Shown: positions 1 through 10,348 of the stretch, in pieces
How the letters are laid out: every line of letters starts with the position of its first letter
Position numbering within the stretch: the first letter of the stretch is position 1
Source of the DNA: Melanopsichium pennsylvanicum
Lineage: Eukaryota > Basidiomycota > Ustilaginomycetes > Ustilaginales
Direction of reading: 5' to 3'
DNA: 64,000 nt
Assembly: GCA_900208305.1 (NCBI GenBank)
Contig: OAPG01000023.1
Span: 1 to 64,000 of the forward strand
Position numbers and translations under genes: made by a program
Notes under the pieces: generated by a model
Databases searched by the model: none
What the model saw: only the letters and a program-made list of their open reading frames with translations
Told to the model about the DNA's origin: nothing

Positions 1-126
1 ACCCTAACCCTAACCCTAACCCTAACCCTAACCCTAACCCCTAACCCTAACCCTAACCCTAACCCTAACCCTAACCCTAACCCTAACCCTAACCCTAACC
101 CTAACCCTAACCCTAACCCTAACCCT
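1..126. repeat. Telomere repeat, chromosome end
   Basis: About 21 tandem CCCTAA units run from base 1 to about 126, in the C-rich orientation expected for the left end of a chromosome. One unit near 36-42 carries an extra C (CCCCTAA); the others are uniform. The array ends abruptly in unique sequence. This shows that the window starts at a true chromosome terminus with TTAGGG-type repeats, as in most filamentous fungi and basidiomycetes. Confidence 0.98.
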
Positions 127-1614
127 CCCAAGTTTGCAGGAGACATTGTAGACATTGACCGGCACGTGCATCAAGGACACTTGTGTGTAGCGCAGGTCAC
201 ATGAACATCTAGACAAGCTGCACTACTGCTGAATGGAGTGTTCACAGGGGCTAGTCAGCTTGGAACAGTTCCAGTGGGTCTTGGAACAAAACCGGATAGA
301 ACGCGCACTTCCAGCAGGTTTCATTTTGAAACACAATAAAACCCCAAATTTCATTGGATATTAAATTGAACCCCAAGTTAGGCACATTGGCCCCTGACAG
401 ACTACTTCTGAGGGGTTAGAGGCTGTTGTTGCTGTTGCTGATGGCTACAGTGGAGACTCCATTGCCGCAGTTGAGGTTCTGCCTACAGTTGAGGTGGTAC
501 CTTAGTCTGGCACACCAGTCCCTGACAGGTAGCATGTCAAGCTTACTGTGGCCTCATGGCCAAGAAGATCTCAACCACAATCAAGATACCTTGCTGAGAT
601 GCCTAACTGTTGTTGACCTTGTTCTTCTGTCTCTGGAATACTATCTGTTGCACATGTTGTCACACTGACTTCTGTGTCAGCACATTTGGTAACATCTTGG
701 TTTATGTTGATCAAATTTCATGTTAAAATCCTATAGAGTCATGCCCCCTACCTGCTCTCAAGGTGAAACTGTTAGTGCCTACCAACCGGAGTCCAAAGAG
801 GGGGTGCTCGGCCCCCCTCCCGATTGAGCGATCGTCATGATCGGGCCCCGACCGACCCTCTCCGGACCCCTCGCAGCGGAGCGGTTGGCCTGACACGATC
901 CTCCTACCGCCCAACCGCGGCTGGCCCCTCCGTACGTAGAATACGACCGTCGGCAACCTAACATTGTAACGCCGCGGTGGGAAGTGACCAATAGCTCCTG
1001 TACCTTACCACCCCGCCCCCCGCCTGACATGAGGTTGCCTCCGGACCTCGTCGCATGTATTACTTAGTTAGCTCTATAGCAACGCAGTAGTGTGCTCTGA
1101 CCCCCGACCGCCTGTGTCGCCCCCGCCTACGACCTCTCCGTACCCGTAGACTCCATCCCGGCTGTAGCCGCCCGCGGTATCTAGACCCTACAGCCTTAAC
1201 AGAAACAAGATAGAACAGCCAGCTTCATCCAATCTTGAGACAAAATCTAGGCCCTCATTACTTGGATGTTACTTGCTTCTTCCTAATAAACATGCTTGCT
1301 CTATGCCTGTTTGTATCCCAAGCACTATTTGGGTGCACCATGCATGGCCAATACATCTGGAAGGTGGTCTGGCAAGTGTCAATCTTGAGGTTGCTGCGCC
1401 ACAATTTCTTTAGAACAGATAGATCAAGTTGCAATCATATTCACTTAAAACCTGCACTCTTCGCAAGGCTACTTTCAAAACACACACATGAAACATTGAA
1501 GAAAACTGCTTGCAAGAATCAAGGAAAGAAAGACTTAGGAGAGACAGAACATGCGACGAAAGAATGGTACAAACGGAATAGATGATATACTACGAAAATA
1601 ACAAAACGGGAAGT
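127..1614. other. Short gene-free subtelomere
   Basis: No ATG-initiated reading frame here resembles a known protein, and the open frames start at non-ATG codons. Bases 360-680 contain short imperfect GTTGCT and CAGTTGAGGT repetitions. Bases about 777-1195 are clearly more C- and G-rich than both flanks and have sharp edges, as in a foreign insert or a decayed repeat element. I see no terminal repeats, no RecQ-like helicase frame of the kind found at some smut telomeres, and no transposase motif. Confidence 0.6.
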
Positions 1615-3055
1615 TCAGAAGTCCTCTTCTAGTGAGAACGTGTGAGTGTTTTTTTGCACGCCTGAATCTCCCTCGCCACCTTCTTTACGAGCTACCCCGG
1701 CCTTCGCATACTCGGCCACTTTCTTCTCAAAGAAGTTGGTCTGTAGTTTGGACGAAATGAGAGGAGAGATGGGTCAGAGATTATGATCCGGACCGAAACC
1801 GGCCTGAGACGCTGAACTTACCTTTCCTTGTAGCGAAATATTTGACATGAAGTCAAAAGGGTTGCTGACGCCATAATGGAGTGGATTTCCCAGCTGAGAT
1901 AGCAATCGGTCGGCTACGTATCGAATGTATTGACACATCAGCGTACTGTTCATGCCGATCATGGCCACTGGGATTGCTTGTGTCAGGAATTCGATCTCGA
2001 TTTCTACAGCCTCGGTAATGATCTTGAGGACGGTGTCGGGATGAGCTCGCTTCTTGAGGTGACTGAAGAGAAGGCATGCAAAATCGGTGTGGAGACCCTC
2101 GTCTCGGGAAATGAGTTCGTTGGAGAAGGTAAGACCGGGCATGAGACCGCGCTTCTTGAGCCAGAAGATGGAGGCGAAGGAGCCGGAGAAGAAAATGCCC
2201 TCGACGGCGGCGAAGGCGATGAGACGTTCTGCGAAGGTGGCACGCTTGTCGCTGATCCAACGAAGGGCCCAGTCGGCCTTTTTCTTGACGACGGGGATGG
2301 TCTCGACGGCGTCAAAGAGAAATTCACGCTGCTCGGGTTCGCGAATGTAGGTGTCGATGAGAAGGGAGTAGGTCTCGGAGTGGATGTTTTCCATCATGAT
2401 CTGGAAACCGTAAAAGCAACGGGCCTCGGCAGCCTGGACTTCAGAACTGAAACGCTCGACAAGGTTTTCGTTGACGATACCGTCGGAGGCGGCGAAGAAG
2501 GCGAGAACATGAGAGATGAAGTGGCGCTCGTTGTCGTTGAGTTTGTTGTCCCAATCGTGAAGATCCTTGGAGAGGTCGATCTCTTCGGCGGTCCAGAAGG
2601 AAGCCTCGGCCTTCTTGTACATTTGCCAGATCTGTGGACAGGGAAGGAGCATACAGTCAGTGAGGATCTTCGGGTGGAGAGGACGACGAATCAGAGAACG
2701 ATCGATGACTCACCTCATGATATCGGATGGGGAAAAGAACGAAACGGCGGCTGGACTCGACAAGGAGAGGCTCCTCCTCTTCAGGAAGGTCGACCTCGCC
2801 AACAAACTTGCCGTGAACATCGTCAGCTTGAGCTGAATCGTCAAGGGTGTTGTCTACTTGCTGAACAGTCTTGGCAGCATCGGGCTTCTTGCCCTTGGTG
2901 CGGAAAGCAGGCTCGGAAAAGTCGTCTTCGGGTTCGGCGAGGTTGATCTTGCTGGCGCTCTTCTTGGAAGGAGTGGCGTTGACATCCATACCAGCGAGGC
3001 CGGTGGCTACCTTCTTGGAAGGAGTCTCGAGGTTATGCTGAGTGACGGCAGACAT
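1615..3055 (-). CDS. RNR2: Ribonucleoside-diphosphate reductase small subunit
   Basis: R2 subunit of class I ribonucleotide reductase. It holds the diiron-tyrosyl radical cofactor used to reduce ribonucleotides to deoxyribonucleotides for DNA synthesis. Three exons: 3055-2714, 2631-1822 and 1740-1615 (introns 82 and 81 bases, GTGAGT and GTAAGT donors), giving 425 residues. Splicing restores the family sequence across both junctions ([16 protein letters not shown] and LQGK-TNFFEKK). The iron ligands are visible as D133, E195, H198, E258, E292 and H295, and the radical tyrosine as Y202 in IHSETYS. The C-terminus ends in an acidic F-S-L-E-E-D-F tail, the peptide that docks on the large subunit. 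The first 90 or so residues are a variable leader with two TPSKK repeats. The stop codon lies only about 1.5 kb from the telomere repeats. Confidence 0.97.
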
Positions 3056-3380
3056 TGTTGTACGTGTTGATCGGGGTTGGGGGTGGGGGGTTATGGTGCG
3101 GCGAGTCGAGTGGATGGTAACGAGCAGTGGCTGCAAAGAGATACACGTCGGGGAGGTATGCTGGTGGAAGCGACGGTGGTTAAGCAAGGTATATGAAAAG
3201 GTAGCAATGTCGGAGAGTAAAGGGTTGATGACTGGATTTGAAGGAAAGATGTAAAATGTCAAGAATGAGCAACTTATGTACTTGTTGGCAGTGGATCGAT
3301 ACGCGGTGTACAGACGAGCAGGTCAAGGGAGGTGAAGCCGGAGTGAAGGTAGGACAAGAAAAAGCGTGTGGTGTTGATCA

Positions 3381-3386
3381 ACGCGT
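3381..3386. promoter_or_regulatory. MluI cell-cycle box upstream of RNR2
   Basis: ACGCGT, palindromic, 326 bases upstream of the RNR2 start codon. This hexamer is the core of the MCB element bound by MBF-type factors, which drive ribonucleotide reductase and other G1/S genes in fungi. A second copy lies at 3756-3761. The hexamer is expected about 15 times per 64 kb by chance, so the support is the gene context plus the pairing. Confidence 0.4.
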
Positions 3387-3755
3387 TTTGGCAGAAGAAG
3401 CGTGAGGCAAAGCAAACAGGCAGGCAGACTGACTGTCCAATTCTCAATTCTCACTCAGCTCAGTGTAGCAGCATTCCGGGCGTGAGGATGGTCGATTCTT
3501 TTTTTTTTCCTTTTTTTTTGGGGGGTTTCGACTTGACTCGGAAGTAGGCGTAGCTGACATCAGACAGGCAGGGTGCGGCGAAACTGCTCGGCCGCTCACG
3601 CATTTCTTCGCGCTCTTTACACGATACGCGAGAAAGAAACGCGGTAGAGTAGCAGTATATTCTATTGTCAGACTCTGCATCCAGCTGAAAAGACAGTATA
3701 CGCGCTCAACTGGACGGGAAAATGGATTCTTTGAGAGTGTAAAATTGCAGTGCGG

Positions 3756-3761
3756 ACGCGT
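3756..3761. promoter_or_regulatory. Second MluI cell-cycle box upstream of RNR2
   Basis: Second ACGCGT, 701 bases upstream of the RNR2 ATG. Several further CGCG cores without the full hexamer lie between the two copies (for example near 3639 and 3699). Confidence 0.3.
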
Positions 3762-5531
3762 TGGTTTACGCCATGATGGTTGGACTCGACCACGCACTTG
3801 GTTTACACGTCAAAGTTGCCGTGTTGATCTGAAGCAACGCGCAAGCGTGTCTGATGCTTGGCTTGTGTCTGATGCTTGGCTCCCTTCTTGGTTGTGCAAC
3901 CCAAGCTCAGGAACTCTAGGTACTCTATCACGTTAGAAAAATCTCGACTCCGACGACGACGAGATTAGCACAGAAACGAGACGTGACGTTGCCATCAAAA
4001 CGGGTCACCCTCGGCGTCGCGTAGAGAGCACGAGCAATGGTTCGACCCATCGACAGGGCGGCCTGGCTTCGAGTTCTTGGATGACATTCCTGATGGATGC
4101 GTCGAGATTCGTGCAGTGATCTGCAGCTCATTGTCGAATCATCTGATGTAGCTCGCAGACGCTCTCGTCGTCCACACCATGCTGACACTTGGACGCATCT
4201 GCACCGTTCCGACATGATTCAACATCAGACTCATCGTTCAACGTTGCACGATGCCATCATAAAGCGAGGCTACAGAATCAACGGTGCAAACGTGTCAAGG
4301 TCCAACTTGAATCGTCAGTGTCGACGCACACTTTCTCGTTGAGAGCCGGCGCATCATTATCATCGCCACATCTTCGGACAAAAGTTGGACTTAGGGTCAA
4401 GTGCAAGCGTCGCAAAGTAACTGAATGTGCGAAGCTATCAGCACAGTCAGGTGGGTTCAAACGAGAAGCCGCAAGCTGAGACTATCAACATATGGCGCTG
4501 ACAGCATACACATCGCTTGAAACAGGTTGGAGATCGCGGCAAAACGATGATTTGAAGCAGCTTTGCGCGGTTCAACTCGAGTGAATCTACCAATAAAAAC
4601 ACTAGACTGTTTGCGGCAGGGTAGCGGCATAACCAAGCTTCAAGGAGTTGGCATCAAATCGCGCGGCCAGTCAGCAGGTGACGGCGAAAATCAAAGCCAC
4701 ATCGGAGGGGCGCGCGCTCGAGTTTGCGGCGCGAACAAGGCACGGCGATTGCTCATCTTTTCTGATCTGATAAGATCGAGCCCTGCGTTGACATTTTGTT
4801 GATGCCTCCTTACTAATGAATCGCAACATGAAAGCAAAATGAAATTAATCCAAGAGACAGGATTGGCGGCTCATACAGTGTGTTTGATAGGTTGTCGATC
4901 TTGCGTCGATTCTGCGTCGATCCTGCGTCGATCCTTTGCGGATCCAAAATTTATCGCTATTTTTCGCTTGCCAGATTGAAAAGACCCGCAGGATGGCCGC
5001 CACAGAATCTCAGGGATACGAGCCGAATTCTTTGGGAATCTCGGACGTTGAGCTCGCTTGAAACTATATTCTCCTGAATCACGTTCAAATGTTGATTCAT
5101 CCCGCCGTTGCAAAAGTAGGTTTTCCGGCAACTACGGTATGTGGAGAGGTTCGCATCCTCCTAATTGGCGTCAGCTTCTACTGTAATAACGTGGCCGCGA
5201 GAGGAAAGATCTTAGGATGGTGCGCATGTCGGAGGACTTACATTGGCCAAGGTCATGCAAGATCTTGCCTGTCCAAAACCTGAGTGCAACAGCGTCCCGT
5301 AACCAGGAAGGAGCGTGGGGACGTGTTGTAGCTCACGGCCCGTCTGAAAGCCGTAGCCGATCCAGTAAACAGCTTGCTTCCACAATCTCCGATCAAGCGT
5401 GTCATCCCCATATGGCACATGACAAGCAACGTCTGTTCCGTGGCTAGTACTTGGCGCTGCAAGATCTCCATTAGCAGATCCATTGCTTGTTCGCCTCAAT
5501 GCACAACCATCACCAAGAGCGGACCGCAAAG

Positions 5532-6828
5532 ATGGCCATCTCGACCGAGCGAGTTTGTATCAGGCATCGCACCTCGGACGACTTTCCTCTCGCAGTCGTC
5601 ATCTTCCGACCAAAGTTAAAGGAACAAGTCAAGGCAAGCGTCATATTTGCCAATGCTACCGGCGTACAGGGTCGCTTCTATCACAACGTAGCTGCATGGC
5701 TCTCTCAAAACGGCGTAGCTGCCTACACTTTTGACTACCGATTCTCAGGTGCTTCGTTCCCACTCGAATATGATCCGGCGAAACTTGCAGAGGACGAAGA
5801 TTACTTCGAACAAGCATTGCGCCAGTGCCCTGAGCATGTCGATCTCACAACCACATGGTGCAAGGTGGATCTCGCGTCAATCGTTCGCCACGCTTATGAG
5901 TCGAACCTACACGCCGATGTCACCATTATCGGGCACAGCCTAGGCGGTCATCTGATGGCCATCTTGCCTCACAATCACATCTATGGTCCCGATGCAAAAG
6001 TCAAGCGCTTGCTCAACGTCTGTGGGGGCAACGCTTTTGTACTCAACCAAAAAGATCCTGAGGCGGCCGAGTTCGGCTTCATGGAGATCGTCGTCAAACC
6101 CCTTGCCGAAGAAAAGATCTTTCGTGCTGCCAACTTGGGCCTCGGCTACGATCTGCCCTATGGTCCAGGTATCGAGTGGGTGCAGTGGTACTTTCATCCC
6201 CTTTTCGCCTTCAATCGACCAGACAATCTCAAACTTGCACGAGGTCTCAAGGGTATTCCGCTGCTTTACGTTGGCTTCGAAGATGACGAAAAGATCGGAA
6301 AGTAAGTAGGTGGGATTCTTTGCGAAACCAACAACACTCAAACGCTGACTTTTGATGTTATACATTTTGTACCTCCCGCCGCCTTACAGGAGCATGATGC
6401 AAAAGTATCTTGATGTGTTCGACCACTCAGATCGACTTAAACAAAGCCTCTGGATCGACCCTAACAAGAAAGGTTGGCCAAAGTGTGGTCATGTCCATGC
6501 TTTCGCGAAAAACAAAGAGGCCAAACTTGTACCAGTTGAGCACGGAGAAGCATACGCATCACAAGACGATTTCGAAAACGCCATTTCGAAGAAGCTCAAG
6601 CCACCACAGGACACACTCAATAAGGAGGATAGCATCTGGAAACTGTTTTTGGACTACACTCTGGGCAACGAGGTGGACAAGTCGGAGGCTGAGTACAAGG
6701 TATGGACACCAGGGGACGAGAGAGATGTCGTGCGCGAGTGGAACGAGGACGCCGAAGCGCGTGCCAAGAACCCAAGAGTTGAGGATCTCATCCTCGGACT
6801 CACGCGGCCGAAACGAGCCAACTTATAG
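5532..6828 (+). CDS. Alpha/beta hydrolase family protein
   Basis: Predicted serine hydrolase of the alpha/beta fold, of the compact type found in bacterial YfhR/COG4757-like proteins; substrate unknown. Exons 5532-6301 and 6390-6828 (88-base intron, GTAAGT...TTACAG) give 402 residues. The nucleophile elbow G-H-S-L-G-G follows a strand of the form VTIIGHSLGGHLMA, at about residues 135-145. An aspartate-rich segment GFEDDEKIGK sits where the acid residue is expected, and GHVHAF supplies a likely catalytic histidine. The chosen ATG has a good context (aag-ATG-g). An in-frame ATG at 5499 would add 11 residues. No signal peptide or membrane segment is visible, so it is probably cytosolic. It is convergent with the aldolase-like gene, with 133 bases between stop codons. 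Confidence 0.85.
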
Positions 6829-6961
6829 AGGCAGGGAGCATGTTTACTATGGAAATTTTTAAATGAAGTGATACGAATAACATCACATTTACAAGCTTGT
6901 CTGCGAGTGATCGTGAGTATGGCTGCCAGCCCTCGTCGCTTTGAGCATCCAGGCTGCATCT

Positions 6962-8117
6962 TCACAGCCGGTATAGCATGACGTTGAAGATGGCAACACA
7001 AACGGCCAAGATCGAAGCGGACGCTGCAAACGGCTGCTGGTGAGCACCGTGATTCTTGTTGACGGAGCTAGAGTTCGAGACGCTATCACCTTCCCAGAGC
7101 TCTGGGCTACGAGCGCTGTCCGCTTTGATCGAAGCCTCGATTTGAGACATCCAGAGCAGCCAGCTTCGCACAGTTGGATTATCAGTGGCCTCCGTAGCCA
7201 CACCAGCAGGGAGAAATTGTGGCACAATAGCATCGGTAGAACTGAGGAAATGGTAAAGAACCCGGGCGTTCTTGACTGCTTGTACGAAGCGGAAGACCGT
7301 CTCTGGGACCGTAGCGCCAACCATCGTTGCTCCGTCGTTTCGCATCAGGACAAGCGGTCTGAAGCCGTCTTTGAGATTGACAGTCTGCGACGAAGCACCT
7401 GCAGGGCCAAATTTCTGCGCCATCTCATAGCCTTTGATGGCGTTGTCGACAGTCACAGAGGTTGCGCCCGACTCAGCGTCAAAGACACTGTACACAGGGG
7501 CCGGGTATGCGCCCAAGAAAGCTGCACCTGAGGTCACCGCATAAAAGCCGGTGAGATCTTCTGGCGTGACTGACGTGGACGTGACATTGGGCGAATTGTC
7601 TGGGAACAACGCAAATGGCAGTAGCTGTTCAGGTGCGTAGTATGCGATGCTGCTCACTGTGGTATTGGGGAATCTTTGATAGATGGATGAATGTATGAAA
7701 ATACCGGGGTTAGGTTTAGGCGGAGGGTAGGCCGACAAGGCAGCCGAAGTGACGACAGAGTCATTGATCCGGACAACAGCAATGTCGGCGGGAGTGACAT
7801 GGGCCGGGACGCTGCTACCTGCGGTAATGAGAAAGGCCGTGTTGGGCGAGAGAGGGTCGCGAACCGAGATGTGACCAAGCGAGTCGTCGGCGATTCCCTG
7901 AAGGGCAAGGATGCGAGAGGCGTTGACCAACTGATTGACAGCAAGCTGGCGTGGGGTCAGCTTGGGTAGACTTAGGTAAAAGCGAACGAGAAAGTCAGCA
8001 CCATGATTGCGAGAAAAAATTTTGCAACTGTTCGCGATTGGCTTACAATTGCGAGGCAGTCAGCGCGAATGCAGCTGAGAAGAGGAGGAACAAGCAGGCG
8101 TTAGCTAGGAAATTCAT
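6962..8117 (-). CDS. Secreted GPI-anchored class II aldolase/adducin-like protein
   Basis: 359 residues in two exons (8117-8047 and 7970-6962; 76-base intron). The first exon encodes a signal peptide (MNFLANACLFLLFSAAFALT). The body shows class II aldolase/adducin features: LTPRQLAVNQLV near the N-terminus, a GIADDSLGHISVR segment like the family's G-N-x-S-x-R region, a GIFIHSSIYQRFPN segment like the H-x-x-I-Y-x-x-x-P region, and LVLMRNDGATMVGA like the conserved R-G-H-G-A-V-V-x-G segment. The usual histidine in the last motif is Asp, and the H-x-H pair expected after the FPN segment is missing. Catalysis is therefore doubtful. The C-terminus has a Ser/Asn-rich spacer and a hydrophobic tail ending VMLYRL, as in GPI-anchored cell-wall proteins. 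Family assignment is by motif only. Confidence 0.75.
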
Positions 8118-8911
8118 TGTTGAGGTGGCCTTATCGAGCGCTATGTGTAGGGGATGGCGAGTCGATAGCCAAAGGGAAGCAAGGGCAACGTTCTGCGTGG
8201 CGAGAGGTCGTGCTTTTATATCTTGACGGCGTTGGCTTCGACTGTCATCATATGCTCACCCGCGTGTCGAGACAGTGGCGTCTTTTGGTGATTTTTAGAA
8301 CGAGTCTGATGTGTCTCACCGCCAAATGAGATTCGCTCTCGAGTGCGTATGTTTCAGCACTTTATGTTGAGCAAGTGTGCGCCACGCTTGTGCTTTCCGC
8401 ATAGAAGGAAGAGCACACCCGCAGCTCAGCAGCCCGTGTTGCACGCAAAGCACTACTAGCTAAATAGTGATAGGGCCGAGGCTGTACTCTGTCGCGCTTG
8501 TGGACGCGGGCGTCGTGGAGGCGTTGCGTCGCTTCTTCGGATATCCCACAGACGCTTTCGAGACTCGGGTCGCATACCAAGCGCCGTTTACACAGGGTTG
8601 ACGTAAAACTCCAACAGGAGGATGTATACAGCAAAGCGGCAAGGTTCTCGAGCTGAATCACACCGAATCGGCCACATTCCGATCGCTTGTGCGTTGTCGG
8701 ATGCTGTGCGAATACGAACCTGGTCGAAGTGAGCATACTTCAACACCTTCTTTTCATCCAGCCGGAACATGAACGAGCTATTATCACACGTCGCGGATCT
8801 GTGCGACACCGTGAGAAAGATGAGAGCAATTTGAGATGGATGCACAGGCAAGAAAGGGGCGTGAATGGGTATCTAGAATGATCGGTTCAAGGGCGGAATC
8901 ATCCGCAAACG
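8118..8911. other. Intergenic region
   Basis: Promoter of the aldolase-like gene on the left, including the TATA-like box, and the 3' flank of the Sng1-like gene on the right. No coding signal or repeat is apparent. Confidence 0.5.
8213..8222 (-). promoter_or_regulatory. TATA-like box of the aldolase-like gene
   Basis: Read on the minus strand the sequence is GATATAAAAG, about 95-105 bases upstream of the start codon at 8117. This is a suitable distance for a strongly transcribed secreted-protein gene. Confidence 0.45.
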
Positions 8912-10348
8912 CTATGATGAAGATTTCTCGATACCACTCTGCTGCGCTTGGCGTGCCTTGAGGGCCGACCTTCGCTCTAGGTAGATCCAGATGGGGAAAG
9001 TGAGCAGGATGACGGCGAGCCAAGCCCAAAGGATGCCAAAGTACTTGAGTATCTCGATTCGCTGACCAACATCAAAGATGATCTTGACGTAGATTCCGCG
9101 GATGTTGTAGAAGGGCATCGCGTATCCGTACCTGTAGAAAATTGTGGGGCTAAGCTCTATCGGCAAGTTCGCGACGGATACATTTACAATGATCCAAGCA
9201 ACCAGCGTGAATCCGATGAAGCGCGGGCCGACGATCGAGATGAAGCATTCGGTGACAAGTCCAAGTATGCACATTCCCGTAAATGTTGCACACCACCACG
9301 TCATGAAGCCGGCGCCATAACTGAATGTTCGGCCGAAGGGCAAGTCGAAAGGGATGTTGAGAAGCGAGATCATGAGCGAGACGAAAAAATAGCACACCAG
9401 TGGAGCCAAGAACCGCATTGCGACCAAGGATCGATATCGCAGGAAAGGTTGCAAACCCTGTCGAGCATTGAAGTTGGCAAGTGTAGAGTTGAAAGCCAGA
9501 ATGCAGAGATAGATGAGACCGACGACCAACACTGCAATCGCCACAGGCGCATCATAGGGGCGTAGATCGCGCTGGTTGAGGACGATGGGTGAAGCGATGG
9601 TCTGCGGTGCTCTGGCAAGGTTGTTGATCGCGGATTGGTTGCTTGCGATAGAGGTGAGGTATTGTCCAGCGAGCTGACCGCTAAGCTGAGCAAGAGCCTT
9701 GTTGAGCGTATTCATGGCGGGAGAGAGCACCATAGAAGGCACCACCTGGAAGTTGCGGGAAGTAGCGTAAGTGAGAGAGATGAGCGAACGAGGATCCCAG
9801 GAGGCATCACCGCTCGCACGTGCTTGCTCGAGCCGTGCGGTCGCGTCCTCTGCAATCGTCACAATCATCCACGTCGATAACGTGTTGGTCACCTCGTAGT
9901 CTGCCTCATCCTGGGTCGGAAAGCGAGACGGGTTGATGACGGTCCAGGTGCTGTGAGGTTTGGGTCCATCATTGGAGGCAAGCAAAGCCTCTTGGATCGT
10001 GGCGCCAATGGTACCCGAGTCGCGGTTGATGATCCAGGCACTGAGGTTGGGGGAACAGTCGATTTCCTTATAGACGGACCCCCAATAGATGCTGATAACG
10101 GCCCAAACTGTGATCATGAGCAACAAGGTGGTGGCTCCCATGGCTTTGAAGTAGTCGCCACGTTGCGCTCGAAGACGTGGAGACCAGAAAGTCTCCTGAC
10201 CTAGTTGTGGTGGTTGGCGCATTGGCGTTGCAGCAGTGGACGTTTCGTCCGCCGTCTGCTTGGTTTCCATGGGGCGAGGAGGACTTGAAGCAGCCGCGGC
10301 GCTTTCTCCCACCGAGCCATGCGTGTTTGAGTGATCGGTAGACGACAT
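8912..10348 (-). CDS. Sng1/DUF3533 family membrane protein
   Basis: Single-exon gene of 478 residues. Layout: a polar N-terminal tail of about 70 residues, one membrane segment (TTLLLMITVWAVISIYWGSVY), a large extracytosolic loop of roughly 190 residues, then about five membrane segments and a basic tail. This one-plus-five arrangement matches the Sng1/DUF3533 family, named after a yeast protein that gives resistance to nitrosoguanidine and influences plasma-membrane lipid asymmetry; the transported or sensed molecule is unsettled. The opening after the first helix (GSVYKEIDCSPNLSAWIINRDSG) fits the family's ABC-2-like extracellular domain. The first ATG in frame is at 10348; the frame is open further upstream but without an ATG. 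It is the middle of three minus-strand genes in a row. Confidence 0.85.
   Translation of the reverse strand: MSSTDHSNTHGSVGESAAAASSPPRPMETKQTADETSTAATPMRQPPQLGQETFWSPRLRAQRGDYFKAMGATTLLLMITVWAVISIYWGSVYKEIDCSPNLSAWIINRDSGTIGATIQEALLASNDGPKPHSTWTVINPSRFPTQDEADYEVTNTLSTWMIVTIAEDATARLEQARASGDASWDPRSLISLTYATSRNFQVVPSMVLSPAMNTLNKALAQLSGQLAGQYLTSIASNQSAINNLARAPQTIASPIVLNQRDLRPYDAPVAIAVLVVGLIYLCILAFNSTLANFNARQGLQPFLRYRSLVAMRFLAPLVCYFFVSLMISLLNIPFDLPFGRTFSYGAGFMTWWCATFTGMCILGLVTECFISIVGPRFIGFTLVAWIIVNVSVANLPIELSPTIFYRYGYAMPFYNIRGIYVKIIFDVGQRIEILKYFGILWAWLAVILLTFPIWIYLERRSALKARQAQQSGIEKSSS

Larger units (their letters stand above)
3056..5531. other. Intergenic region between RNR2 and the hydrolase gene
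   Basis: Divergent promoter region of about 2.5 kb. It holds the two ACGCGT boxes described separately, a homopolymer-rich patch at 3498-3526 (T runs followed by G), an 18-base direct duplication at 3847-3882 (GTGTCTGATGCTTGGCTY twice), and three 11-base tandem units at 4902-4934 (TGCGTCGATYC). An 81-codon ATG frame at 4097-4342 and a 96-codon frame at 4189-4479 overlap in different frames. Neither resembles a known family, so neither is called. Confidence 0.55.

Noticed and set aside
1235..1585. Open frame in the subtelomere
   Set aside because: Starts at TTG, lacks an early ATG, and its translation resembles no family; the local sequence is repeat-like.
1930..2946. A 338-codon open frame on the plus strand
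   Set aside because: It is the mirror of RNR2 exons on the opposite strand, begins at a non-essential ATG within RNR2, and has Gly/Glu/Val-rich composition typical of antisense frames of conserved genes.
4010..4060. T-loop-like sequence GGTTCGACCC suggesting a tRNA
   Set aside because: No matching acceptor stem, D-arm or anticodon arm could be found around it on either strand.
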